From Nemertoderma westbladi (lineage: Eukaryota; Xenacoelomorpha; Nemertodermatida; Nemertodermatidae), in the NCBI GenBank assembly GCA_032718475.1, contig JAUCBJ010005452.1, forward strand, positions 1-44,607: a stretch of DNA of 44,607 bases. The letters run 5' to 3'. The stretch's first letter is position 1, and each line of letters starts with the position of its first letter. Of the stretch, positions 1 to 10,012 are shown piece after piece. The notes beneath the pieces were generated by a model. The model saw only the letters and a program-made list of their open reading frames with translations, did not search any database and had not been told where the DNA came from. The position numbers and the translations under genes are program-made.

Positions 1-483
1 AAATTAAACCGTCGAACCCAATCTCCCGGGAATATCCAGCGGGTGAATGGTCGCGCACGGATTGGTTTCGACTAGTGTAGTGAATCAAATACTTGTCATA
101 GGCTAAAAAGCGATTTAATATCTAGAAGACATCTTAATTTGGCGGGTTAAACTGCCAAAGGTCTGAAAGCGCGAACAACTTGCTCATAAATCGCCCCCAG
201 TCCATTGAATGTGCCCAAATCCCATGTTCCCGCACCCAGTAGTGATATCGGAATATTCATTTAAAATAAATCCAAAAAATATTCAACTCGCGTTAAGAAA
301 AGTTGAAATACCGCGAACAGTCCCCCCCAATGACCTTCGTGAGGTCTATCGGTAGATCGAGTTTGCGTAGGTCATTTCCCATATAAAAAACCCAAATTTT
401 AATATTGCATAGTCTTGATTAATTTTTTCTAGAGTTAGTTTATTTAAATATAAAAATAAATGTCCCTGGAATATCCTGGTCCT
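1..483. other. Non-coding flank, no gene seen
   Basis: There is no open frame of note. The stretch lies 3' of the decayed minus-strand frame at 484-3084 and may contain its 3' untranslated sequence. A TGACCT and an AGGTCA box near 330-373 form a loose inverted pair about 40 bases apart, too weak to call. I found no similarity by eye to the sequence upstream of element A, so it gives no support for a long terminal repeat. Confidence 0.4.
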
Positions 484-3084
484 CTATTTCTTACTCTGAT
501 ACGCCTTTCTCCTCTTCGCCCGTCGACTCTCATCGATCGCCAGTGCTGGTAGGGGAGCATCAAAGTCCATCGTGAGCATTGCTTCAGCTTGTCTCCTGGC
601 GGCTCTTCCCTTCGATGGTAGTGGGATCATATCCGTCCGTCTCTCCAACTCGGTGGTGCGTGCCTCTGGGAACCACTTTCCGTCACCGAACTCTTCCTTA
701 TATGAATATAAACGCCTAAGGATCTCGAATGGGCCGAATAATCCAGCGCTTAATAAAAGGTACACGTAATTCAATGGTAGCATCGCTGTCGTATGGAGGC
801 GTTCTGGGAACGAAAAGTACCCGCACGCCATCTCTTGCGCAATATTTCGAGCGCTTCTCCGCACTTTGGTCTTTACGTGGTTATTGGCGTAGGTTTCAAA
901 CATAACCATATTTCCCATAGCGGTTACATCCTTCGTAGGACACTTTATATTATAACGGGGGCTTGCGGAATGTCCATGGAAGCCGCATTCTGTGCAGAGG
1001 TTGTAAAGGGTTGGACAAACCGATACATCGTGGCCCGATGTTGCGCAATAGGGACAGTAGAGTATCCCAAGGAGCTGGAGGCATGAATCGGTAACCCGAT
1101 TTCTCTTTCCGCGTGGGCACTGCTCCGAACCGCAGTTTCCGCACACCTCTAGTTGTATCTCCCGACCGAAGAATATCGGAATCGGGACGCCGGCGTAATA
1201 CTCAAGTCATCGGTCGCTTTTGGGAATATTCGCCGTGGCTGGTAGCCCGCGAAAGGCTGGGCTTTGGCGTAGTATGTTCTCGTTTCGATAACTTTCTTTA
1301 TACCCTGCCGGTCGCATCCCGGGCGCCCGTTTCTGGCGGTGGATCCATTCGGTCTGCTCGGCGTACCATCGGGTAAGTCGCATAGGGTCTTGTGGAATGG
1401 AAGGGGTCGTTGCCACAGCTGGTCGGCGAAGAGGTGCCGGGGCGTTCGACGGAGGAATACTGAGGAGATCTACGGGAGTCGGAGCAAAGCTGGGCCCCTT
1501 AGCAACCTGTATCACTGAGCGGGTCCGTTGGGTGCTGGTACTCGGGATCTCCAAAGACCAGTCTTCTCCCCCCGGGAATGGATATGGAGACAACATCTGA
1601 CATATGTCGCCGAAGTCATTCAACGCGAAGGTAGTTACTAGCTCCCTAGCGGGACTACCGGAGCCAAGTGGGGTGGATATGCCTGCTTCCATCGCAGGTT
1701 CGGCCGAGGCAACCCGTTTGACGGCCGGTTCGTACGCGACTTCCGGATCGAGTTGTCGCTTTGGGGTGGACAGTAGAACACCTTCCTGTAGCCATAATTC
1801 TTCCCCATCCGAAGATATCAGAGGTTCCTCCGCACCGAGGAGATCAGCAATCGTAGGGATGTCAAACGGTCCATTCTCGTCCCAGGATGCGATGACGGTG
1901 AGCGTTTTTGTCTCTCCCAGTGGAATATTCTCTACTGCTTTGAACGCGTGGTCGATAACTTCGTTCCACTCATAGTCGGTAAAGGACCTAGTAACCGCCT
2001 TAATGAGGCTATCAAGAGTCTTACAGATGAACTTGGCTACTGTGTATGATTCCATAACGACGTAGATATAGTTCCGTCGATCCGGATTCTCCCACTTGTG
2101 GTGGATCGTCCACTTTCTTTCTACGTCCTTCCAGCAACTCTCTCGCTCACTCTTTATTTCTAATTCCGGGTACCCACCATATATCTTATTATAATCCTGG
2201 AATTTCTGGGGTTTAAAGTCTATACCGCCGTTTAGCACTGCGAGGTAGCCAATACCGGATTTCGTCTGTCTCACCTCTCGGAATCCTTGCATGAATTCTG
2301 CGGATCGCAACCAGGCTAGCAGTGTTTGGATGTCGACGCAATGACTAATGGCATTGAGATCTTCTCAACGGTTTCTTCCGAAAGGAGCGTTAGCGTAGTC
2401 GTTTCGGACGTCCGCCTTTATATCCGACCCGATTTTAATGACATCGAAATCAAATAGGATCTGTTGGATCTCAGGTGGTAATAGCCAGATCGCTCCGGCT
2501 GTCCGCACCTCCTGTTTGGGTGTCGGGAATATTCGACATATCAACACCAAACCGTCTAGGGTTCCGAGGATGACGACCAAGGATCGACTGTATTCCTTCA
2601 TCCCATACTTCTCCTGGTAGTCGTCGCGATTCTGGATAATTGATATACGTTCCTCTCGCAGCATTGCCATACACTCCGCTAGGTTTCCCCAGTGGGTGAG
2701 GTACATACTCTTGTCGTCGACAAAACTTTGGCATCGCGCCGACGTAATCGCTTTCGAGGTGGGCGTCGCGTTTCCCTCGTTGTCGTATATCAAACATCGG
2801 GATTTGTAGACGCTTTTCCGGAACGTTTCCCAGAACGACAACTCCTCTCCTCCGGTTGCCTTTGCATTCCGAGTTCTTTTCAGTCTCGTACTAACATCGG
2901 TCAACCAGAGTTCTCGTAGATTACGGGAATCCGGTCCCTCTCGCCCGGAGAATTTAATGATTCGCACATTCTCAGCTATCAGGGCATTCCATTCTGTATC
3001 AAAGTTAGGAGATCCAGGCTGTGGATATTCCAGTGAATCGAGTGTATTACGTATTTCGCCGAGAATTTGGCGATTTGGGTCCAT
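484..3084 (-). pseudogene. RNase D-like exonuclease fold plus CCHC zinc knuckles, broken by two TGA codons
   Basis: One reading frame of 867 codons starts at ATG (3082-3084) and runs to a stop at 484, interrupted only by in-frame TGA at 2365-2367 and 1207-1209; all three open pieces share the frame. Residues about 165-245 read like a DEDDy 3'-5' exonuclease core (the RNase D/WRN class): SLVVILGTLDG, then IKIGSDIKAD as motif II, then, just past the first TGA, VDIQTLLAWL. Further on, NPDRRNYIYVVMESYT sits where motif III (Y-x3-D) is expected, but has Glu for Asp. I find no DxE motif I, so catalysis is doubtful. A Pro/Ser-rich linker follows. The C-terminal part has one clean zinc knuckle CPYCATSGHDVSVC and a longer-spaced CTECGFHGH...C. 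The tail is basic. The fold is inferred from motif spacing, not a search. It may be a retroelement ORF or a host-derived gene; it lies 1.26 kb 3' of element A on the same strand. Confidence 0.45.
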
Positions 3085-3640
3085 ATTTTCAATTATGTCT
3101 ATTGCAAATTTAAGTAAGTTAATTATAAATCTAGAAAGTTTGATTCTATAGTGACTGCAGAATAATTCAGTTTATTTGTAATTCCGTTTATTAATTATTA
3201 TTGCTATATAGGCATCTACCTTCTTATTGCTACTACATTCGGTATTTACAGTTACTATAGCTATACATTAATATCCAACCAGTTTTTGACTTTTTATGTC
3301 CTCTTCTTTTTCCAATTCTTTTCCTTTCTACATTTTATACATTTTTTTGTCTTTTTTCACTTCTCATTTATTACTCATTTCACATTTCATTTTTTCATCA
3401 CATTTCATCATTTATTTCCACATTTCATCATTTATTTCCACCATTTTTTACACATTTCATTTATTTCCATTTCATCATTGTGTTATAGCCCCCCGGCTAT
3501 CATCATTTGTTATAAGCGCAGCACCAGGGTGCGCATCATTACATTTTCATCATCATACGCGCGTCATCATTCAGTTTATAGTAGGGTTGTCTGTTTCTTT
3601 TCATCATTTCCAACTACATTCAACCATCTTCTTTGGTAAA
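3085..3640. other. AT-rich upstream DNA with a T/C-rich low-complexity tract
   Basis: This is the 5' flank of the minus-strand frame ending at 3084. About 3286-3480 is a T/C-rich tract with repeated CATTTCATCATTTATTTCCA-like words. Plus-strand translations of it are Phe/His/Ser runs and are not believable proteins. No promoter could be assigned. Confidence 0.4.
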
Positions 3641-3644
3641 TTTT

Positions 3645-4085
3645 CGTTGTGGAAGGGGTGTTACGCGGCAATCTGGGATCTACAGCTGGGCTAGTTACAC
3701 CGCCTACGCCCCAAACTGCACACGTAACGGACAATGAAGATGCTGGAAGTGAAGTCACGTGGAATGCACCAGGGACCCACCAGAATAACACTCCCAACAA
3801 CATAAATCTCAGCCGACGAAGTCATGTGGGATGGGGTTACGCAACATTCTGGGATCTACAGCTGGACTAGTTACACCGCCTATGCGCCAAAATCCACGCA
3901 ATGGTCCCACCAGAATAACGCGACTGAGAAACATAAAACCTCTATCGACGAAGTCATGTGGATGCACCATGGACCCACCAGAATAACGGGATAGAGGGGG
4001 TGTTGTGCGGCAATCCGGGATCTACAGCTGGACTAGTTACACCGCGTATGCCCCGAACTGCGCACGCAACGGACAACAAAATACA
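3645..4085. repeat. Three diverged direct repeats, period about 180 bp
   Basis: The block GATCTACAGCTGG(G/A)CTAG followed by TTACACCGC(C/G)TA occurs near 3678, 3853 and 4019. Each copy is followed by a cytosine-rich stretch and, in the first two and between the second and third, by an ACCCACCAGAATAACG-like block. Copies differ by substitutions and small indels. The array lies between the integrase end of element A and the exonuclease-like frame, where 3' untranslated or LTR sequence of element A would be expected, but I could not match it to anything upstream of that element's gag. Confidence 0.55.
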
Positions 4086-4348
4086 ACACAATGGATACAA
4101 TGAATTCCACTTCAAATCTTTACCATTTCCAATAATCCAATGTCGTTGGTCCTGATGACCAAAATCAGGGTAAACAATTCATAAACTACCCTGCGTCAGT
4201 CGAAACATCTGCAGGGTGATGCTGGACTCCACATAACACACGAGGAAACACAAATACCATTGCGTGGTTACAGTTGGTTTAAGGGGGGTCCATTATTCAT
4301 TGTCAGTAAATCACATTTTAAAGAGTTTGTCAACAGGATGAGAAGGGT

Positions 4349-5923
4349 TTAAATGGGTTTAGCATTGTCACCAATGTCTGCAGCAGGATCCTGAGTAGGG
4401 AACTTATCACCTCTCTTGGAGTAACCGCTGTCATTGCCTTCGAGAAGGCACAGCCTCCGGATAGGGCGTTGGTAGCGGCCCTTAGCCGTTCGTATCGTCA
4501 CAGTTCTCGCAAGTCCGTCTTTACTTGGGTTTATTGCCACAATTAGCGCCACAGCGGTCTTTAAGGTCTTCCTTAACCAACACCATGTTGCCAACTGCGA
4601 TGTTCCTGTAGGTGTTGTTCCACTTCCTCCTGGTCTGGAGGGTTATGAGGTACTCTTGGGCCCAGATTCTCCACCAATGCGCTGCCAACGCTTGGGCCTT
4701 CTTCCAATTGGTATGTCTCGCAAAATCGTTGGGATCTGGGAACATCGCCTCTGGAAGAATGTTGGTTTTGGGTCTTCCGAGTAGATGGTTAGGTGTAAGA
4801 GGCTCCAGATCTGTGGGGTCGTCGTGAATAGGTACGATGGGCCGGTTGTTTAGGGTAGCCATGATCTTGCAGAATGTTGTGCGAAGGGTGTTGTGGGTTA
4901 CCCAGGTGTCCCCTAATGCGATGCGCATAGATCGTTTTACCAAGTCGATGAGCTTCTCCCATACCCCGCTCGTATGGGGTGCCAAGGGTGTTTGGAAGTG
5001 CCATTGTATATGGTGTTCCCTCCAGACTTGGGATGTGGTCTCTTCTGTGAACCATCCTCCGCCTCTCTAAGTTCTCTTTCTCCTCCCACAAAGTTTGTTC
5101 CATTATCGGAGTACATATGACGACATGTTCCATTGTTTGCCACGAACCGACACAGGGCGTTGAGAAATGCGTGTTGCGTAAGGTTCACTACGAGGTCTAG
5201 GTAGATTGCCCTAGACCTAAGGCATGTAAAGATGGCTCCCCAGCATTTGATGTTGGATCGTCGCTCGATGACTGTAAATGGTCCTAAACAGTCTACTCCG
5301 GTTACGTAGAATGGCGGGGAATCGGACTGCAGTCGCGTGGCTGGTAAGTCGGCCATTCTTTGTGTGAGCGGTGGCGCTAGATATCTTCTGCAGGGAAAAC
5401 AACGCTTTAACACTTTCCGGATCAGTGGCTGGATGTGGGTGATCCAATATCTTTGCCGTATATTAGCCATAATCCAGTTCTATCCCGCGTGATGGTTTTC
5501 CTCGTGATACTGTTGGATTAATATCTTGGCTAGTGTTGACGTTCCGGGCAGAAGCGCTGGGTATTTGACATCGTATTCAACCGGGGCGTTTGCCATCCGG
5601 GTATTCAGTCGAATCAGTCCGTCTTCTCCCATCATGGGTCTCAATTGGTAGACTGGACTGTCCGGTTTCAAGGTTTTGCCCGCACTGAGTTGTTCCCACT
5701 AATCGGGGAAACTTTCTTTCTGGACATATCTAACAATACACTTCTCCGCAATAATGAGTTCTTGTATACTTCATCGAACTATCGGTTTGTTGTCCTTCCA
5801 CCGCAGGAAGTTGCGAAGAGTTAAGATGTGGTGGATGAGACGTCTCATTGAAGAGGTTCGCTCTATCAATAGTTGTAAAGACGCCGCTGGTTGCGTGATA
5901 GTCGCGATATTATAGTGCCTGCC
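4349..5923 (-). pseudogene. Element A integrase and DUF5641, frameshifted
   Basis: Same frame as RNase H at first, with stops at 5771 (TGA), 5699 (TAG) and 5480 (TAG, directly after HHAG in the zinc-binding motif, where most elements continue with a polar residue). It then shows IRQRYWI, CFPCRR (HHCC), TGVDCLGPF (first Asp), YSDNGTNFVGG (second Asp), a one-base loss near 5062, and in a new frame APHTSGVWEKL (catalytic Glu). The DUF5641 tail (RRKWNN...VGNMVLVKEDLK) shifts again near 4560 and ends with the family motif YQRPIRRLCLLEG. The stop is at 4349. Confidence 0.86.
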
Positions 5924-5926
5924 CTA

Positions 5927-6676
5927 GTCCTTTGCAGGCTCGGTCAGACAACTATATATCTCCACTGTGGCACTTCTATGGACTTTACGGATCCCCTTGT
6001 CGTCTTCGGAGTATTTTCCGCTATCTAGTTCGGGATCGAATCGGGTGCTCGAGGTTAATTGTGGCTGCTGTAGGAATTCCGGGCCTGTAAGCCAGAGTTT
6101 ACTTTTACCGAGTTGTCGTGGGGTGGCGCCTCTGCTCGATAAATCCGCTGGGTTTTCTTTCCCGTTTACATGGTGCCACTGTTCTCGGCCGGTGCACTGT
6201 TTTATCTCAGTGGCTCGGTTCGCTACAAACGTGGTATGTCGCCGTGATGGTGAGTGGAGGTAGTAGAGTACGATACTCGAATCGACCCAGAAATGCTGCG
6301 ATTTGATGGGGATTCATAAGTTCCGCATGATCATGCAGTTCTGCCTTACTGCCCAAACTGCGGCCTGTAGCTCGAGTCTCGGTATCGTTGCTACGAATTC
6401 CCCGGATACCGTCTTAGCCTTAGAGAATAAGAAGCTTGTATCGCCGTTTCCATCCTGACTTAAACTTCTTAGGAAGGTAACTACGCCGATTCCGGTATTC
6501 GATGCGTCAGAGAAGGTATGGAGCTGGAATATATCGGTGGGTAGTTTATCGAGGAAGAATGGTCGAGGGATCCGCATAAGATGTAGATGTTCGAGTTGTT
6601 CCGTCCACTTTCTCCATTTGGCACTGAGGTGTGGGGGAGTTCTTCATCCCAACCCAGTCTTTCTATCCACATTTCT
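5927..6676 (-). pseudogene. Element A RNase H region, frameshifted
   Basis: MWIERLGWDEELP (about 6665-6630) is in a shifted frame; the original frame resumes after a one-base loss in a run of C. RNase H then appears: HTFSDASNTGIG (first Asp), PRLELQAAVWA (Glu), TGA at 6314-6316, then HFWVDSSIVL (Asp), QWHHVNGKENPADLSSRG and the typical tail PEFLQ. The frame runs to a TAG at 5924-5926. All family landmarks are present in order, so the call is firm although the reading frame is broken. Confidence 0.82.
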
Positions 6677-7619
6677 TCAAATGATCAAATTCATTCCGGC
6701 CAATGTTACTGGAGATATGAAGTTTAGTGGATCAAATATAGCACTCTTTATAGACAGACATCCCCTTTTTGTCATGGGCTTGGGTAGGGGGTTATATTTG
6801 AAGATGAACTCATCCAATTCTATGTCCCATTCGATACCGAGTACACGGTGATCCACACCCTCGGAATACATTTTGTTGTCGTCCAGTCTGATTTCCTCTG
6901 GGAACTTTTCCATAAGTTCCTTATCGTGGGATCTAAACTTTACGAGAGGGAAGCCTCCTCTCTTTAAACATTCTACCATTCCCATCGCCAGCTGATATGC
7001 CTTGTCGACATTATTGGCACCGGCGCATCCGTCGTCTACGTAGAAACATCGTCGGATGGTCTCTATGACTGTCAGAGGGAACTCGTTTTCGCACATAGCC
7101 GCTGTTTTCTTCAGCATGTCACTACATGCCACCGGCGAGTCCTTAGCGCCGAAGATCCTGACAATCATGCGCATTACATCCACATCCTTCAAGGTGAGTT
7201 GACTTATCTCCTGTGGAGTTGATGTTTTATCTGTCCATAATATACGTAAACAGTCTGAGTCTCTTGGTAGCATTCGGACCTGGTGGAACATCGCTTTGAT
7301 GTCGCAGGTGAAGGAAATTCGGTTTTCCCTGAACCTGATCAACACGCCGATGAGTGTACTGTAGATGTTGGGCCCTGTATAAAGTTGGCTGTTCAGGGAT
7401 TCGCCCTGATACATAGCTGCAGCATCATTCACTACCCTGATTTTACCACCCTTCCGAGCTTCTACCACATAGTGGATTGGGAGATAATACGTCCGTCTAC
7501 CCCCTTGCAGTTCATTCTGGGGTACCATTTCCGCCAATCCATCTTCTAGATATCCTCTAATTACATTATTGTATTTCTCCTTTATCTCGGGTAGGTCGTT
7601 TAACCGGCGTAGGATCCCC
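6677..7619 (-). pseudogene. Element A reverse transcriptase
   Basis: Continues the protease frame on the far side of the transposon insertion. It shows the BEL/Pao entry motif YYLPIHYV, then SLNSQL.TGPN, the palm motif FTCDIKAMFHQV, VRIFGAKDSP and the catalytic box FYVDDG (near 7030). The connection ends PLNFISPVTLAG, after which the frame is lost at TGA 6677-6679 because of an indel just upstream. Catalytic residues are intact even though the element is dead. Confidence 0.88.
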
Positions 7620-7623
7620 TTAA
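7620..7623. repeat. TTAA target-site duplication, left side of MITE 1
   Basis: TTAA directly abuts CCCTATTA. It is matched by TTAA at 9177-9180 after TAATAGGG. Confidence 0.88.
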
Positions 7624-7636
7624 CCCTATTAAACCC

Positions 7637-7662
7637 GGGGGGGGGTCAATATGACCCCCCCC
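7637..7662. repeat. Subterminal palindrome, left end of MITE 1
   Basis: A G run followed by TCA, centre ATA, then TGA followed by a C run gives arms of 11 bases around 3 unpaired bases. The same core occurs at the other end (9115-9133). Confidence 0.8.
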
Positions 7663-7904
7663 GTGGTTTTTTTATTATAATTCTGAAACAAACGCAGTTG
7701 GGAATCTGAAATTTTATGACTTTTCCTAAAAATATATTGTCTTCCTAGTAGTGAAAACCGTTTTCAAAAATATTGGGTACTTTTCGAGTTATAGCACCAT
7801 TTTTTAGCCCTACTTTTGGCACTTTTTTTGAGACGTTTTTTGAAAATTACATTTCATTAAATATGAATTGTAACATCTCTAATTTTGATTTACACCGGTT
7901 TTTT

Positions 7905-8665
7905 GGTGTTAGAAATTTGATGGAATTCATATCAATTGATTTAGAAATTTCAAACTTGTATTTTTCGGCGGGTACCAAATTTTGGTGCCAGCACCAAATT
8001 TTGAAATAAGTCAATTTTGTAAATTGAACGTTTGAAACTTGTTTTTTACGCAATTGGGGTTTTTTGGGTTTCTGGATTCGATGAAATATATACGAGTTGC
8101 ACCAAGCGTATCAAACTTGTATTTTTCGGTGCTGGGTGCAAATTTTGGTGCTAGCACGAAATTTTGAAAATCCATTCAATAGATAAAATTGCTTGTGACA
8201 ATTTATTTCTTGCGTTTTAGAGGTTTATGGCTGTTCTGAATTCAATGGAAAATATAATTATCGAACTAGACATATCAAACTTGTATTTTTCGGATGTGGG
8301 TGCAAGATGTGGTGCTAGCACCAAATTTTGAAAACCATCAAATATATCAATTGATTGTGTCACCTTGTTTCTTGCGTTATACGGGTTTGTGATGGTTCTG
8401 AATTCAATGGAATCAGTAAAAATTTCATAAGAGTTCTCAAACTTGTATTTTTCGCCGGTGGGTGAAAATTGTTGCGCCAGCACCAAATTTTGGAAAATAT
8501 GCAAATTGATAAGTAGATAGTATCACCTTGTTTCTTGCGTTATACGGGTTTATGAGGGTCCTGAATCCGATGGAATCAATAAAAACAGCACTGGACATCG
8601 CAAACTTGTACTTTTTGGTGATGGGTACGAAATTTGGTGCTAGCACCAAAATTTGCCAAATTACG
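7905..8665. repeat. Five tandem units of about 163 bp inside MITE 1
   Basis: Each unit has CAAACTTGTATTTTTCGG-like sequence followed by a dyad around GGTGCTAGCACC flanked by A/T runs. Dyad centres fall near 7989, 8152, 8316, 8478 and 8641, a spacing of 162-164 bp. Units also share TTTCTTGCGTTATACGGGTT and TTCTGAATTCAATGGAAT-like blocks. The outer units are the most diverged. Short minus-strand open frames here only reflect the repeated sequence. Confidence 0.8.
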
Positions 8666-9114
8666 CCGAAAAATACAAGTAGCAATGATCTGGCATATTA
8701 GAAATGTATACCATTAGAATCAGCGCCCTCGAAAACCTGAAAATGTGAATTTATAGCATCGTATAAGTGAATTAAAAATTTTGTGTTCTAACTGAAAAGT
8801 GCTGGTTACTTGTTTTTTTCATTTTTTTCCTACGCAGAGAGGACTAAACAGCCATTTTTAGTAATCATATCATTTTTTAATATTTTCCAATGTATTTTGC
8901 ACCCCAGAAAACCTGTATTGAAAAATAATTAGCCGAAAATGTATCTTTCAAATTTGGTGAAAATTGTGCACTACTTGTAATTTTGGTGCTGCAATATAAC
9001 CACCCCAGTACATTTTTTCGAAATTTTTTTTTTTCGGTCGGATCCAGACAAGTGATACCTACGTACAAACAAAAAATCAGACGTTTTCGTAAATATTTGT
9101 AGATTTTAGAGGGG

Positions 9115-9133
9115 GGGGGTCAATATGACCCCC
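9115..9133. repeat. Subterminal palindrome, right end of MITE 1
   Basis: GGGGGTCA, centre ATA, TGACCCCC. It has the same strand orientation of the asymmetric ATA centre as the left copy, so the two palindromes are direct rather than inverted copies. Confidence 0.8.
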
Positions 9134-9176
9134 TCCCGGTATTTGTACAACATTTTATAGCCCGGTACTAATAGGG

Positions 9177-9180
9177 TTAA
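9177..9180. repeat. TTAA target-site duplication, right side of MITE 1
   Basis: TTAA directly follows TAATAGGG. It is the partner of the copy at 7620-7623. Confidence 0.88.
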
Positions 9181-10012
9181 GCCTCCTAAGGGCCATGCCG
9201 GCATTATTCGCCATCGGTCTATCTGGGTCTTTCCACAGCATGGGCGAACACCAATGTCCGTCTTTGAAAGTGGCCTGATCAAGGACGTCGATACAATATT
9301 GATCTTCCTTGGACGGGTTCTCGTCCTTTTCAGCAAACTCTTGGGTCTCTAAGTTAAAGTACTTGGTCATTTCCTGCTGGGTTTTTTCAGTTTCTAGGAA
9401 TAAATCCTCGTCCAGGTCGGTGGCTGAACAGTAACCCACGGATGTTGCATTCTCTTTAATCTGGCATTTAGGGAGATATGTATAGGTGTCAGTAGTCTCC
9501 TCTTTGATGCCACATAATGTCCATCCCATGATGGTGCGTTCTGCATAAAAACCGTCGTCCGGCTTTACGGATCGGGTGACGTCTCCGGTTGGTATGTGTA
9601 ATTCCGGTGTGTCGAGTCCAATTAATAGGGTAATTCGGTTCACGTCCAAAGGCGGGCATCGTAGATCTACATCTTCCCGGTCTAGTTGTATGAGAGGTGC
9701 GTATTCAGATGATTGTCGGAACCGCACTCGCAGATCGGTGTGTACCAGAGCGTTCTTGATCGTCAGTTTGACTGTCTCGTAACCCTTCATAACCCCTTCC
9801 ATCTTGAGTTGTACCTCCCCGGACTCCACTTTTCTATGGTCGGTAATAGTTTGTATGGGCCGTTTGCAAGGTTCGTAGTCTAGGCCTAGTTGTTCGAGGA
9901 AATCCCGGTCGATGATGGTTCCGTCCGACCTGTTGTCAAGGAACGCGAGCGTTGTTAAGGATTTCCCGACCCCTTGAATTCTTACTGGGATCACTTTGGC
10001 GAAGACCATGTA
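9177..10012 (-). pseudogene. Element A protease (DUF1758/A17-type) and start of pol
   Basis: In frame with gag across the TGA at 10013. An aspartic-protease-like segment near 9920-9870 reads LAFLDNRSDGTIID, where related elements have LDxGS: the catalytic Asp is present but the Gly after it is Arg (AGG, probably from GGG), so activity is doubtful. The usual BEL/Pao linker leads towards reverse transcriptase and ends at the TTAA duplication 9177-9180. Translation running on into the insertion stops at 9155. Taking the insertion out rejoins this frame to the reverse transcriptase frame without a shift. Confidence 0.82.

Larger units (their letters stand above)
7624..9176. mobile_element. piggyBac-type non-autonomous element (MITE 1) in TTAA
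   Basis: A 1553-bp element with terminal inverted repeats CCCTATTA / TAATAGGG, flanked on both sides by TTAA (7620-7623 and 9177-9180). TTAA targeting and CCCTA-type ends are hallmarks of piggyBac elements. It encodes no transposase. The target is the pol gene of element A, and the two flanks join exactly in frame when one TTAA is removed with the element. Each end carries a G/C palindrome just inside. The interior holds about five copies of a 163-bp unit. It inserted after element A was already in place. Confidence 0.88.

Noticed and set aside
3286-3694. Plus-strand Phe/His/Ser-rich frames
   Set aside because: Translations of a T/C-rich low-complexity tract, with no domain and no context.
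7847-9068. Several minus-strand frames of 60-95 codons in MITE 1
   Set aside because: They follow the 163-bp repeat units and resemble each other only because the DNA repeats; no transposase motif.
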